From: Catenuloplanes indicus
GTDB taxonomy: Bacteria; Actinomycetota; Actinomycetes; Mycobacteriales; Micromonosporaceae
Assembly (NCBI RefSeq): GCF_030813715.1
Contig: NZ_JAUSUZ010000001.1
Location: 124,001 to 188,000, forward strand
Reading direction: 5' to 3'
DNA length: 64,000 nt
Under the pieces are notes generated by a model. The model saw only the letters and a program-made list of their open reading frames with translations, was not told the DNA's origin and did no database searches. Numbering within the stretch: the stretch's first letter is position 1; every line of letters begins with the position of its first letter. A program made the position numbers and the translations under genes. Below, one piece after another: positions 1 through 8,134 of the stretch.

Positions 1-185
1 TCCAGCAGGTACTGCCCGCGCCCCGCCGCTCGCAGCGACTCGACGAGGTCCGGTGGCCCGGGCAGGAAGAGCGGACTGACCTCGAACAACACGGTAACCA
101 GCCACCACAGGCCGACTGCCACGGCGATCCCGAGCAGCGGCAGCCCGATCGCTGGCACGCGCCACCGTGAACGGCCGCCGTTCAC
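1..185 (-). CDS. ABC transporter permease, SsuC/TauC-like, 5' part only
   Basis: This is the N-terminal ~61 residues of an inner-membrane permease that runs off the left edge of the window. The visible protein starts VNGGRSRWRVPAIGLPLLGI, has one strongly hydrophobic segment, and then the PGPPDLVESL stretch typical of the periplasmic loop after helix 1 in nitrate/sulfonate/taurine permeases. The GTG start at 185 overlaps the stop of the upstream substrate-binding protein as GTGA, so the two genes are translationally coupled. The substrate is unknown. An ATPase gene is expected next, outside the window. Confidence 0.75.
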   Translation of the reverse strand, partial: MNGGRSRWRVPAIGLPLLGIAVAVGLWWLVTVLFEVSPLFLPGPPDLVESLRAAGRGQYLL

Positions 186-1210
186 CCGTCACTCTCGGGA
201 AGGAACCGGGTGTCGGCGACGTCGGCGGGGGTCAGCCCGGCAGGGATCAGGCCGAGTTCCTGCAACAGGGCGATGTTGCGCGCCATCCGGGCCTCGTCGA
301 AGGTGCCCACCGCGACGCCGGCCGCCGGCAAGCTGTTCGGCTTGAGGATCGCCAGCTCCTGTGCCGCCTGGCCGGCGTCGGCCGTGTTGTCGATCCCGTG
401 CAGGACCGTGCCGATCTCCTCCGGGTTGCTGACGCCGTACTTGACCCCCCGCATGATCGCCTGGTTGAACCGCCGGACCAGGTCCGGGTTCCGGTCGATG
501 ACGTCCCGGTGCGTCATGATCGTCATGCCGTACAGGTCGGCGATGAAGTCGCTGTACGGGAACATGACCACCGGGCGGCCGCCGGCCAGCTTCTCCAGGC
601 CGGGCTTCGTCGGCAACTGCGTGGCCAGCGCCGCCACCCGGTTGCTCGCCAGCAGGTTCCCGCTGTTCTGCGTGGTCGCGTCGATCCAGGTGATGCTCTT
701 CTCGTCGATGCCGGCCAGCCGGGCGAACGCCGGGAACAGTGCTCTCGGGGCCGCGCCGACCACCGCGCCCAACGTCTTGCCCCGCAGGTCGCGTGGTGAG
801 GTGAAACCCATGTCCGCGAAGGCGGCCACCGCGTTGAGGGTGCGCTGGTGCACCACACCGACGATCCGTAGCGAGCGGTCCTCCGGCTTCGCGGCCTTGC
901 CGGCCCGGATGATCGCGCCGGCGGCGTCGATCGAGGCGAACTGGGCCCGGCCGGCGAGCAGCTGGTTGTGGTTGTAGTCGCCGGCCTGGCCGTACTGGAC
1001 GTCGACCTCGATCCCGGCGTCGGCGAAGTAGTTCTTGTGCACCGCGGCGTGGATGTACGCGTCCCGGCCGAGATTGCCGAAGGAGGTGAGGTACGTGACC
1101 CGGTCGAGCGTGCCGCCGCCGCTCCGGTCGTCGCGGGAACAGGCGGCGAGTGCCACGCCCGCGGCCGAAGCGGTCGCCGCGGCCATGAACGTCCTGCGCG
1201 AGAGCGTCAT
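182..1210 (-). CDS. ABC transporter substrate-binding lipoprotein (SsuA/TauA/NMT1 type)
   Basis: This is a 342-residue extracytoplasmic binding protein anchored as a lipoprotein. It begins MTLSRRTFMAAATASAAG, a twin-arginine signal (SRRTFM), followed by an LAAC lipobox. The mature part shows the fold-typical order: LTSFGNLGRDAYIHAAVHKN, then YFADAGIEVDVQYG, then LLAGRAQFASIDAAG. ATG 1210 is chosen because GGAAG lies 6 bases upstream; ATG 1222 is an in-frame alternative with a poor ribosome site. The gene is the first of an importer operon continuing with the permease at 185. The 290 bases between it and the next gene (1211-1500) hold its promoter, but no motif stands out. Nitrate, sulfonate, taurine or a pyrimidine-like ligand is possible; sequence alone does not decide. 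Confidence 0.85.
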   Translation of the reverse strand: MTLSRRTFMAAATASAAGVALAACSRDDRSGGGTLDRVTYLTSFGNLGRDAYIHAAVHKNYFADAGIEVDVQYGQAGDYNHNQLLAGRAQFASIDAAGAIIRAGKAAKPEDRSLRIVGVVHQRTLNAVAAFADMGFTSPRDLRGKTLGAVVGAAPRALFPAFARLAGIDEKSITWIDATTQNSGNLLASNRVAALATQLPTKPGLEKLAGGRPVVMFPYSDFIADLYGMTIMTHRDVIDRNPDLVRRFNQAIMRGVKYGVSNPEEIGTVLHGIDNTADAGQAAQELAILKPNSLPAAGVAVGTFDEARMARNIALLQELGLIPAGLTPADVADTRFLPESDG

Positions 1211-1500
1211 CGCAGCTTCCATCCCGTGTGAGGTGACGTGCAGGGCCGGTGAGCCGGCCGTGCGCCCGGGTCGGCAGCACCGTCCGGACGCCAGCGGACG
1301 GGGAACGACGATCACCTGGGAACCGAGCGACAGCACTTCCCCGGTGTGCTGGTCCGGCGGGCCGACGCTACAACGTCCACCGCCGCCGGAGGACATCGAA
1401 GCCGGTCTTTCACAGGTGGTGCGAGATGTCAGCCCGGCGACGCAACAGCCGCCCGGCGGCGTGCATGATGCCGATCCGCCGGCCCGTTCCCGGTGGTGGC

Positions 1501-3552
1501 TCAGGCCGGGCCGGTGCGGCCGCGCAGCCGCACCTCCCACAGGGTGGCGCACACCGCGTCGATGCCCTGCCGCAGGTGACGCCGGTACGTACTGAACGAC
1601 ATCCCGGCCCGCCGGGCCGCCGCCTCCTGGGTGGGCACGCCGGAGAAGTACGTGGCGGTCAGCGCCTCGTGGGCCTTGAGCAGCTTCGGGTCCCGGCCGG
1701 CCTCGTCGACCGCGTCCCGCAGCAGCGCGCGCAGCGCCGCCACCGGATCGGCCGCGTCCGCCACCGGCCGCGAGCGCAGCAGCTCGCTGAGGGCGAACGC
1801 GCGCGGCGAACGCCAGTTCTGCAAGGCCTCGCGCACCGACCGGGCGAAGCCGGCGCGGGTGACGGCCGGCTCCGCCGCCGGTACCTCGGTCTCGTCGAGG
1901 ATGCGGTCGAGCCACATCTCGAACGGCACCTGCCGCCAGTCCGTGACGAACAGCCCGTACGTACGCTCGCCGACCCGTGGCCGTACACCGGCGTCGGTGA
2001 GCGCCCCGCGCAGCAGACGGCCCCACAGCTCGCAGTCGTGCAGCACGATCATTCCCTGGGCGAGGCCCCGGCTGCGCGCCGCGGTCGCCTGCACCCGGGA
2101 ATGGTGCAGGTTCGTCACCGGCGACGGGACCTGGTACGCCTCCGGATGGATGATGAACCGGGTGATCGCGATGTGCTCGCCGGGCGCGGGCGGCACGGTG
2201 CCGGTGCAGTGCTCCCAGGCGGCCGCGACGACCGGGTCGATCGCGATGTCCTGAGGGTCCGGGGACGCGGGCAGCTCCAGGCGGGCGACGAAGGCCACGG
2301 CCTGACCGGTGCCGATCGACCGGTAGACGCTGAACCCCTCGGGCTGCCGGCCGGCCCAGTAGCGCACGAGCGCCGCGGACTCTGGTCCCTCCGTGACGGC
2401 GGCCATCCGTACGATGGTCTCCAGGTCCTCCGGCCGCAGCGGATCGTCCTCCACCTGGCCGGTGCGCGGCCACACGTACAGGTCGCGCACCTTCCTCAGG
2501 TCACGGAACAGGTAGAACAGCTGGCTCATGACGCCGAGCACCTGCCGTTCCGGCAGCTCCCGGATCTGGCGCAGGTACTCGGCCGACAGCGTGCGTTTCA
2601 TGGCCTGGAACGCCTCCGGCGCCCGCCACCGCAGGTCCGCGACCACCGTCTCGCGGACCGCGTCGTGCGGGTAGCAGCCGTGCGGTGTGCTCTCCATGAA
2701 CGGCAGGCCGCGCAGCCAGGCGAACAACGCGTGCGAGTCCAGCCCGGGCAGCGCGGCCTGCAACAGCCGCTCCGTGGTGTTGTACGCGTGCGCGGCGACC
2801 TCCAGCGCCCGCCGGTGCTCCGGCGACGGCACCTCCCCGATCAGGCCGGCGATCAACGTGCCCAGCGCCGGCGCCGACGGCGCCCACTCCTGAGCCGCAC
2901 CCGGTCGCGCCGAATCGGCCGCCGCCGCCAGGGACAGCGCGAGCGGGTTCCCGCCGGCGAACCGCAGCACCGCCTCCGTGTTCTCCGGCCGGACGCCGTT
3001 GACCGCCAGCAGCCGCCTGGCCTGCTCCTCGGTCAACGGCCCCAGCTCGGCCGCGTGCAGCGCGCCCGCCCACCCCGGATCCGCGGTCCACTCGGTCGCC
3101 GGCGCCTGCCGGCCGGCCAGCAGCACCAGGGCGCCGTCGGCGATCCTGGGCAGGAAACGCTGCCACAGCCACGTCTCCAGCCACTGGCAGTGCTCGAACG
3201 AGTCGACCACCAGCACCGCGTCCGGCTGGTCGAGCAGCGCCTGCGCGGTCCGCTCGAACTCGGCCGGCGAGTTGCTGACGAACCGCCCGTCCAGCTCGAC
3301 GATCAGCCGTCCGGCGTGCCGCGCCTCGTCGGCCAGATGCCGGACCGGACCGCGGAGTTCTTCCTCCCGGCCGGCGAGCGCGTCGACCGGGCGCTGGACG
3401 GCTATGACGACGACGCCCTGAGCCGGATGGAACGGCTGCTCGCCGACGTGGTCGAGGCCACGGCGGCGCGGAACTGCGGGCGGCCCAGCGGCCCGGCGCC
3501 GGCTGACTACCGGCTCTGCCGGGATCACCGCGGCGGTACGACGTCGGCTCAT
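1501..3552 (-). CDS. STAND-like ATPase regulator with C-terminal HTH, N-terminus damaged
   Basis: The protein resembles a family of about 650-residue actinobacterial ATP-binding regulators. Visible are a Walker B-like segment (AVLVVDSFEHCQWLETWL), a winged region with FPH-like YPHDAVRETVVADLRWR, a GNAT-like middle (VYRSIGTGQAVAFVARLEL), and a C-terminal helix-turn-helix (TQEAAARRAGMSFSTYRRHL). Family members open with a GRE-x-EL box and then a GxGGxGKS P-loop. Here the text runs from ALAGREEEL directly into RGPVRHLADEARHAGR, so Walker A is missing, and none of the three minus-strand frames supplies it. Homology seems to begin near base 3353; residues further upstream, including the ATG at 3552, are probably fortuitous. 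It is likely non-functional as an ATPase, although about 600 residues downstream are intact. A gene relic on the other strand abuts the break. Confidence 0.6.
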   Translation of the reverse strand: MSRRRTAAVIPAEPVVSRRRAAGPPAVPRRRGLDHVGEQPFHPAQGVVVIAVQRPVDALAGREEELRGPVRHLADEARHAGRLIVELDGRFVSNSPAEFERTAQALLDQPDAVLVVDSFEHCQWLETWLWQRFLPRIADGALVLLAGRQAPATEWTADPGWAGALHAAELGPLTEEQARRLLAVNGVRPENTEAVLRFAGGNPLALSLAAAADSARPGAAQEWAPSAPALGTLIAGLIGEVPSPEHRRALEVAAHAYNTTERLLQAALPGLDSHALFAWLRGLPFMESTPHGCYPHDAVRETVVADLRWRAPEAFQAMKRTLSAEYLRQIRELPERQVLGVMSQLFYLFRDLRKVRDLYVWPRTGQVEDDPLRPEDLETIVRMAAVTEGPESAALVRYWAGRQPEGFSVYRSIGTGQAVAFVARLELPASPDPQDIAIDPVVAAAWEHCTGTVPPAPGEHIAITRFIIHPEAYQVPSPVTNLHHSRVQATAARSRGLAQGMIVLHDCELWGRLLRGALTDAGVRPRVGERTYGLFVTDWRQVPFEMWLDRILDETEVPAAEPAVTRAGFARSVREALQNWRSPRAFALSELLRSRPVADAADPVAALRALLRDAVDEAGRDPKLLKAHEALTATYFSGVPTQEAAARRAGMSFSTYRRHLRQGIDAVCATLWEVRLRGRTGPA
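3337..3480 (+). pseudogene. MarR-type regulator C-terminal relic
   Basis: In the plus strand, bases 3349-3477 read RTAEFFLPAGERVDRALDGY and then DDDALSRMERLLADVVEATA. This looks like the last helix pair of a MarR-family repressor (FF..v.ervaaaL.gydd.eL..l.rfL). The DNA-binding domain is absent, and the frame runs on without an appropriate stop, so it would be a fragment. It starts exactly where homology of the neighbouring minus-strand regulator ends. The alternative is chance similarity in a high-GC frame. Confidence 0.35.
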
Positions 3553-3897
3553 CGCGGCTGCAGCCCGTCGGCCGGCTCTCGGCTGCCGCCGACGACCTGG
3601 CCACCGCCATGGACCGCATCCGCGGGCCGGCCTTCGCCGATCACCCTGACCACGATCGAGTCGCCGGCCAGCGGCCCTGCCGCTCGGGCGTCAGACACGG
3701 GCGTCACGTCGTGACCGTGCAGGTCATCGCCGACGCAGCCGGCAGACTGCGCACCTGGACGCAGTTCGCAGGGCACCGCCGCCGGCGGCGGACGTGAAGC
3801 CGCGAACGGCCACGGTGACCCGCCGGCAGGTGTGACGCGGGCTCGCCTCGGGCCGGAGAGAGGCGTGGTGCTGCGCTGCCGCGGCGCCGGTGGCCGT
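3553..3897. other. No gene recognised
   Basis: These 345 bases lie between the damaged regulator and the methyltransferase stop. Open frames exist on both strands but have low-complexity Arg/Pro/Gly-rich translations without any family pattern. No strong hairpin or operator was seen. Confidence 0.5.
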
Positions 3898-4674
3898 TCA
3901 GCCGGGTGGGGTGTGGGTGCTGTAGACGGACACGTGGGTGTGCGCACCCGGGTCGAAGGGGTGGCCGGTGAGGTCACGGTAGCGGCCGGTGAGGGCGAGG
4001 CCGGCGGCTTCGGCGAGGAGGTCGAGTTCGGCGGGCAGGACGTAGCGCAGGCGGTTGGCGACGACGCGGGGTTGTCCGTCGGTGTGGGTGATGCGCAGGG
4101 TTTCGATGGTCTGGGCGGTGGTGTCGAGGCGGCCGACGGACATGGTGGGGCGTTCCGGGTCCCATTGGTCGACGTGGAGGGAGTGGCCGTGGTGCCAGCG
4201 GTCGGGGTCGGGGATGAATCCTTCGACGATGAGGCTGCCGCCGGGGGCCAGCCGGGCCGCGGCGGCGGTGATGCAGGCGCGCTGGTCGGTTTGGTCGGTG
4301 AGCAGGTACAGGGTGGAGAACGCGATGAGCACGCAGCCGAACGCGGCGGCGGTAGGTGGGTGGAGCATGTCGCCGAGGCGGGCGTCGACGCGGTCGGCGC
4401 CGGGCTTGGCCCGTAGCCGGTCGAGCATGGCGGGGGAGTTGTCGACGCCGACGACGCGCAGCCCTGCCGCGGCTAGGGGCAGGGCGAGGCGGCCGGTGCC
4501 GACGCCGAGTTCGAGTACGGACGCGGGCCGGGCGTGGCGGCGCAGGAACGTCACGACGGCGGGGATGTGGTCGCGGTCGTCGTAGAGGGTGTCGTAGTCG
4601 GTGGCCCAGGTCTGCCCGTAGGTGGCGCCCGGGAGAACGGCGGAACCGGTGGTGGTGGTGGTGGGTGAGGTCAT
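3898..4674 (-). CDS. Class I SAM-dependent methyltransferase
   Basis: A 258-residue cytosolic methyltransferase of unknown substrate. Motif I is VLELGVGTGRLALPLAAAG, followed by the acidic strand-2 end VVGVDNSPAMLDRLRAK, the motif II region GCVLIAFSTLYLL and the post-motif LAPGGSLIVEGF. The N-terminal YGQTWATDYDTLYDDRDH is typical of the Methyltransf_25/ubiE-like group. ATG 4674 gives a normal length and a ..GGCGAG.. ribosome site; the frame stays open upstream but is Arg/Pro-rich. It stands alone, with a small secreted protein gene on the same strand upstream. No natural-product genes are directly adjacent. Confidence 0.85.
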   Translation of the reverse strand: MTSPTTTTTGSAVLPGATYGQTWATDYDTLYDDRDHIPAVVTFLRRHARPASVLELGVGTGRLALPLAAAGLRVVGVDNSPAMLDRLRAKPGADRVDARLGDMLHPPTAAAFGCVLIAFSTLYLLTDQTDQRACITAAAARLAPGGSLIVEGFIPDPDRWHHGHSLHVDQWDPERPTMSVGRLDTTAQTIETLRITHTDGQPRVVANRLRYVLPAELDLLAEAAGLALTGRYRDLTGHPFDPGAHTHVSVYSTHTPPG

Positions 4675-4814
4675 CTCGTTGCTCGCCTTACTGCGGTCGC
4701 GGGGCGGCGGCGCATCACCGGGTGGCAGGGGCCGATCGGCGGTGCGCGGGGCCGCTGGGACGATGCCGGCGCGTGACGGAGGTGCGCCGGCCGGGCGTGG
4801 TCGAACGCCGCGTC

Positions 4815-5234
4815 CTATATGCGAAGCGAGATCAGTTCTGTACTCGTATGCCCCCGCCCGCCGGCCGTGAATGGGCCGGCGGGACGCCGTGCGGGTGCCG
4901 GGACGTGCTGGACGGCGGGTACGGGTAGGGCGACGGTGTCCGGCTGCGGCAGCGCGGCGTCCGGTGCCAGCTCGGCTACCGGGGCGCATTCGTGCGCCCC
5001 GGACGGATGCACTGAGCAGACGGCCTGATGAGGCGCGGCCGTGCCGGCGCCGGTGTGGCCGTGCCCGGTGACGGCCTGCGCGACGGTGTGGGTGGTTGTG
5101 CAGCAGGTGATCAGTGCGTGAGCCTGCCCGGCGAGCGCGCACAGCAGTAGCAGAATGAGGAGGCGTCCGGCGGCGGGTATCCGTGCGCGGTCGCGGGCGC
5201 GTGTCATCCCGTGCCGGGCCGGTGCCTTCGTCAT
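4815..5234 (-). CDS. Small Cys/His-bearing membrane or secreted protein
   Basis: A 139-residue protein with one hydrophobic N-terminal segment (GRLLILLLLCALAGQAHALI) followed by CC, several His (TGHGHTGAG) and two more Cys (VCSVHPSGAHECAP). The C-terminal half is Pro/Ala-rich. It resembles the short DUF6153-type proteins of actinomycetes, but the assignment is by general look only. It is encoded on the same strand downstream of a copper ATPase, so a metal-related extracytoplasmic role is a reasonable guess. An internal ATG (MTRARDRARI) is another possible start. Confidence 0.5.
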   Translation of the reverse strand: MTKAPARHGMTRARDRARIPAAGRLLILLLLCALAGQAHALITCCTTTHTVAQAVTGHGHTGAGTAAPHQAVCSVHPSGAHECAPVAELAPDAALPQPDTVALPVPAVQHVPAPARRPAGPFTAGGRGHTSTELISLRI

Positions 5235-5611
5235 GGTCGGCAGCGTAGCGACGTGCGGCCCGTGGGCGGCACCGACCGGTCGGACGGTTGTCAGCGTCCT
5301 TTCCGCTGGTCTTCGGCCTGCCCGGGACCGGGCGCCGGACCGCTGGCGGGCGTTTCGGTACCCGGCCGAGTCGCGGGGCCGGCTTGCTGCCCGGTTCTTG
5401 CGAGCGGATCAGTTGCGGCGGCTGCCGGCGCGGTGCGAGGCGTGCCGGCGGATGCGGGTGCCGGTGATGGGTGGAGGTGCCCGGCGCGGGCCAGGGCGGT
5501 GAGGCCGGCGGTGGTTCTGCCCGGGCGGTGAAGCGGACCGCGACGGCGGTGTCGGTGCCCGTGATGCAGCGGACGTCGATGGGCAGGCCGCGGCGGCCGG
5601 CCGGGCGCGCG
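5235..5611. other. No gene recognised
   Basis: These 377 bases separate the copper ATPase stop from the small Cys/His protein. The open frames are Arg/Gly/Pro-rich and match no family. No csoR-like or copper chaperone gene is hidden here as far as can be read. Confidence 0.45.
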
Positions 5612-7774
5612 TCAGGGCCGGGGTGCCAGGCGCACCCGGCGCAGCAGCTGGGCGTTGAGCGCGACCACGATCGTCGAGGCGCTCATCAGCACCCCCCCGA
5701 CCGCCGGGCTCAGCGTGATCCCGGCCCAGGCCAGCACACCCGCGGCCAGCGGGATCGCCACGACGTTGTAACCGGCCGCCCACGCCAGGTTCTGGACCAT
5801 CTTCCGGTACGAGGCCTGCGACAGGCGGATCACGCCGGTCACCGCGCGCGGGTCGGAGGAGGCCAGCACGACACCGGACGATTCGATCGCCACGTCGGTA
5901 CCCGCGCCGATCGCCAGGCCGACATCGGCGCGCGTCAGCGCCGGCGCGTCGTTGACCCCGTCACCGACCATCGCCACCCGCAGCCCGCGCTCCTGCAGCC
6001 CGGCCACCGTCCGGTCCTTGTCGGCCGGCAGGACCTCGGCGAACACCTCGTCACCGGCGGTGAGGCCGAGGTCGGCCGCGACCGCCTCGGCGACCGGCCA
6101 CGCATCACCGGTGATCATCACGATCTTGCCGATCCCGGCCTGGCGCAACTGCGCGATCGCCTCTCGCGCCTCCGGCCGCACCTCGTCCTCCAGTCCGAAC
6201 GCGCCGATCACCGCGGGCGTCCCGGCGTCGTCGAGGCGCAGCAGGTGCAGCACCGCCGCACCGCGCTGCGACCACTGCCGCGCCGGTTCGCGCAGGTCGG
6301 CCGGCACCGTCGCGCCGAGCTCCCGCAGCAGGGCCGGCCCGCCGACGGCGTAGCCGTGACCGTCCACGACCGCCTGCACGCCACGCCCGGTCAGCGACCG
6401 GAACCCGGCCGCCTGCGCGCGCAGGCCACGCCGGCCGGCGGCCGTGGTCAGCGCCCGTGCCAGCGGGTGCTCGCTGTCGGCCTCGACCGCGCCCGCGATG
6501 TCCAGCACGTGCTCCTCGGTGAGTCCGGCCGCGGCGGCGACGCCGGTGACCGTGTGCGCGCCCTTGGTCAGAGTGCCGGTCTTGTCGAACAGCACCGCCT
6601 CGACCGTGCGCATCCGCTCCAGCGCGAGCCGGTCCTTGACCAGGATCCCGGCCCTGGCCGACACTGCCGTGGACAATGCGACCACCAGCGGGATCGCCAG
6701 CCCCAGCGCGTGCGGGCACGCGATCACCAGCACCGTCACCGTTCGCACCACCGCCTGGTCCAGGTCACCGAGCACCCACCACACCACGAAGGTCAGCACG
6801 GCCGCGGCGGTGGCGACGTAGAACAGCATCGCCGCGAACCGGTCCGCCAGCACCTGCGCCCGGCCGCGGGCCGACTGCGCCTGCGCGACGAGCCGGCCGA
6901 TCCCGGCCAGCGCGGTCTGATCACCCACCGCCTCCACCCGGACCCGGATCGCCGAGTCGGTCGCGACCGTCCCGGCCACCACCCGCTCACCGGCGCCCCG
7001 CGACACCGGCCGGGACTCACCGGTGATCATCGACTCGTCCAGCGACGCCGCACCGGCCACGATCCGCCCGTCGGCCGGCACCCGCGCGCCCGAGCGCACC
7101 AGCACGGTGTCGCCGACCGCGAGCGCGGCGACCGGCACCCGCTCGGCACCACCGCCGGCGGTCAGCCGCTCGGCGTCGTCGGGCAGCAGCGCGGCCAGCG
7201 CGGCGAGCGCCCCCTGCGCCTGCCCGATCGCCTTCATCTCCTGCCAGTGCCCGAGCAGCATGATCGTCACCAGCGCCGCCAGCTCCCACCAGAAGTCCAG
7301 GCCGAACACCCCGAGACTGGTCGCCAGCGACGCCGCGTACGCCACGCTGATCGCCATCGCGATCAGCAGCATCATCCCCGGCGCCCGGTCCCTCACCTCG
7401 GCGACCGCACCGGCCAGGAACGGCCACCCGCCGTAGACGAACACCACGGTCCCCAGCACCGGGCCGGCCAACGACATACCGGGGAAATCGAGCGAGTAGC
7501 CGAACCAGTCCATGATCATATGGCTGGTCGCGACGATCGGGAGCGTCAGCACCAGACTGAGCCAGAACTTCCGCCGGAACGCCTCCGGATCGTGGCCGGC
7601 GTGCTCGTCGTGTCCACCGTGTCCCGCGCCGCCGTGCGCGGCCATGTCGTGACCGGCGTGCGAACCGGCCGGGTGGCCGTCGTGGTGGTGCGTGTCCGCG
7701 GCGTCCGCCGGCACGTGCGCGTGTGTGGTCACCGCGCTGTGCGCCGTGTGCCCGTCGTGGCTCTCGGCCGTCAT
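5612..7774 (-). CDS. copB: CopB-type heavy-metal P1B ATPase
   Basis: A 720-residue inner-membrane metal pump that drives metal across the membrane with ATP. The N-terminus is a His-rich cytosolic tail (AHGGAGHGGHDEHAGHD) rather than a CxxC domain. The pump core follows with the TGES actuator loop, the intramembrane CPH motif (IACPHALGLAIPLV), the phosphorylation site DKTGTLT, the nucleotide-binding HP (SEHPLA), MVGDGVNDAPAL, and C-terminal YNVVAIPLAAG plus MSASTIVVALNAQLL. The CPH signature places it in the CopB (P1B-3) subgroup linked to Cu/Ag. ATG 7774 is chosen because GGAGG lies just upstream; an upstream in-frame ATG at 7825 would put the operator inside the gene. A C-tract/G-tract CsoR-type palindrome sits 28 bases upstream. 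Confidence 0.93.
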   Translation of the reverse strand: MTAESHDGHTAHSAVTTHAHVPADAADTHHHDGHPAGSHAGHDMAAHGGAGHGGHDEHAGHDPEAFRRKFWLSLVLTLPIVATSHMIMDWFGYSLDFPGMSLAGPVLGTVVFVYGGWPFLAGAVAEVRDRAPGMMLLIAMAISVAYAASLATSLGVFGLDFWWELAALVTIMLLGHWQEMKAIGQAQGALAALAALLPDDAERLTAGGGAERVPVAALAVGDTVLVRSGARVPADGRIVAGAASLDESMITGESRPVSRGAGERVVAGTVATDSAIRVRVEAVGDQTALAGIGRLVAQAQSARGRAQVLADRFAAMLFYVATAAAVLTFVVWWVLGDLDQAVVRTVTVLVIACPHALGLAIPLVVALSTAVSARAGILVKDRLALERMRTVEAVLFDKTGTLTKGAHTVTGVAAAAGLTEEHVLDIAGAVEADSEHPLARALTTAAGRRGLRAQAAGFRSLTGRGVQAVVDGHGYAVGGPALLRELGATVPADLREPARQWSQRGAAVLHLLRLDDAGTPAVIGAFGLEDEVRPEAREAIAQLRQAGIGKIVMITGDAWPVAEAVAADLGLTAGDEVFAEVLPADKDRTVAGLQERGLRVAMVGDGVNDAPALTRADVGLAIGAGTDVAIESSGVVLASSDPRAVTGVIRLSQASYRKMVQNLAWAAGYNVVAIPLAAGVLAWAGITLSPAVGGVLMSASTIVVALNAQLLRRVRLAPRP

Positions 7775-7801
7775 GTCGGCCACCTCCAATGCGCTGAACG
7801 T

Positions 7802-7818
7802 ATACCCCCGGGGGGTAT
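7802..7818 (-). promoter_or_regulatory. CsoR-type copper operator
   Basis: The 17-base sequence ATACCCCCGGGGGGTAT is a near-perfect dyad matching the ATA-C5/G5-TAT operators of actinobacterial CsoR repressors. It lies 28 bases upstream of the copper ATPase start, where a repressor would block transcription. No csoR gene is visible in the window. Confidence 0.75.
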
Positions 7819-7952
7819 CTGGCAAGTGTGGTGGTGGTCTCGCTGTCGCGCCGCTGTGCGGGGCTGCCGTCGGGCTCTGGCGGGGTGGCCGGCCGCGGCG
7901 GCGGTGTTTCGTGCGCTGCGGTCGTCGACCGCTCCGGAAATGAGCTGCAGCA

Positions 7953-7980
7953 TGTTACTTCTCCGCAACACCCTGTAACA
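7953..7980. promoter_or_regulatory. Inverted repeat upstream of the pyrimidine operon
   Basis: TGTTAC (7953-7958) and GTAACA (7975-7980) form a perfect 6-base dyad with a 16-base spacer, 155 bases ahead of the beta-ureidopropionase start. It lies in the divergent region shared with the copper ATPase, in an AT-richer stretch, and may be the operator of an unlinked pyrimidine-catabolism regulator. A second structured element, a bulged hairpin near 8070-8093, is closer to the start codon. The rest of 7819-8134 shows no gene. Confidence 0.3.
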
Positions 7981-8134
7981 CTTTGGCCATTGTCCGGCCG
8001 GGCCTGTGTCGTTAAAGTCCCACCCCTCGGCCTTACCGGGCGCAAGCGCAGCGACCGGATCTCCGAGTGGGGTCCCCGGCGGAAACCGGGACCGACAACT
8101 GAAGAAACACACCCCGACCCTGGAGGGGATCGCC

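Noticed and set aside
182-2473. Binding protein extended to 763 residues
   Set aside because: The upstream 421 codons are Arg/Gly-rich and antisense or out of frame to the ATPase regulator; the Tat/lipobox signal marks the true start at 1210.
3549-3977. Minus-strand open frame of 142 codons
   Set aside because: It overlaps the end of the methyltransferase, is Pro/Arg/Ser-rich and has no recognisable pattern.
8040-8134. Possible riboswitch before beta-ureidopropionase
   Set aside because: Only one bulged hairpin is visible and no known aptamer core could be recognised.
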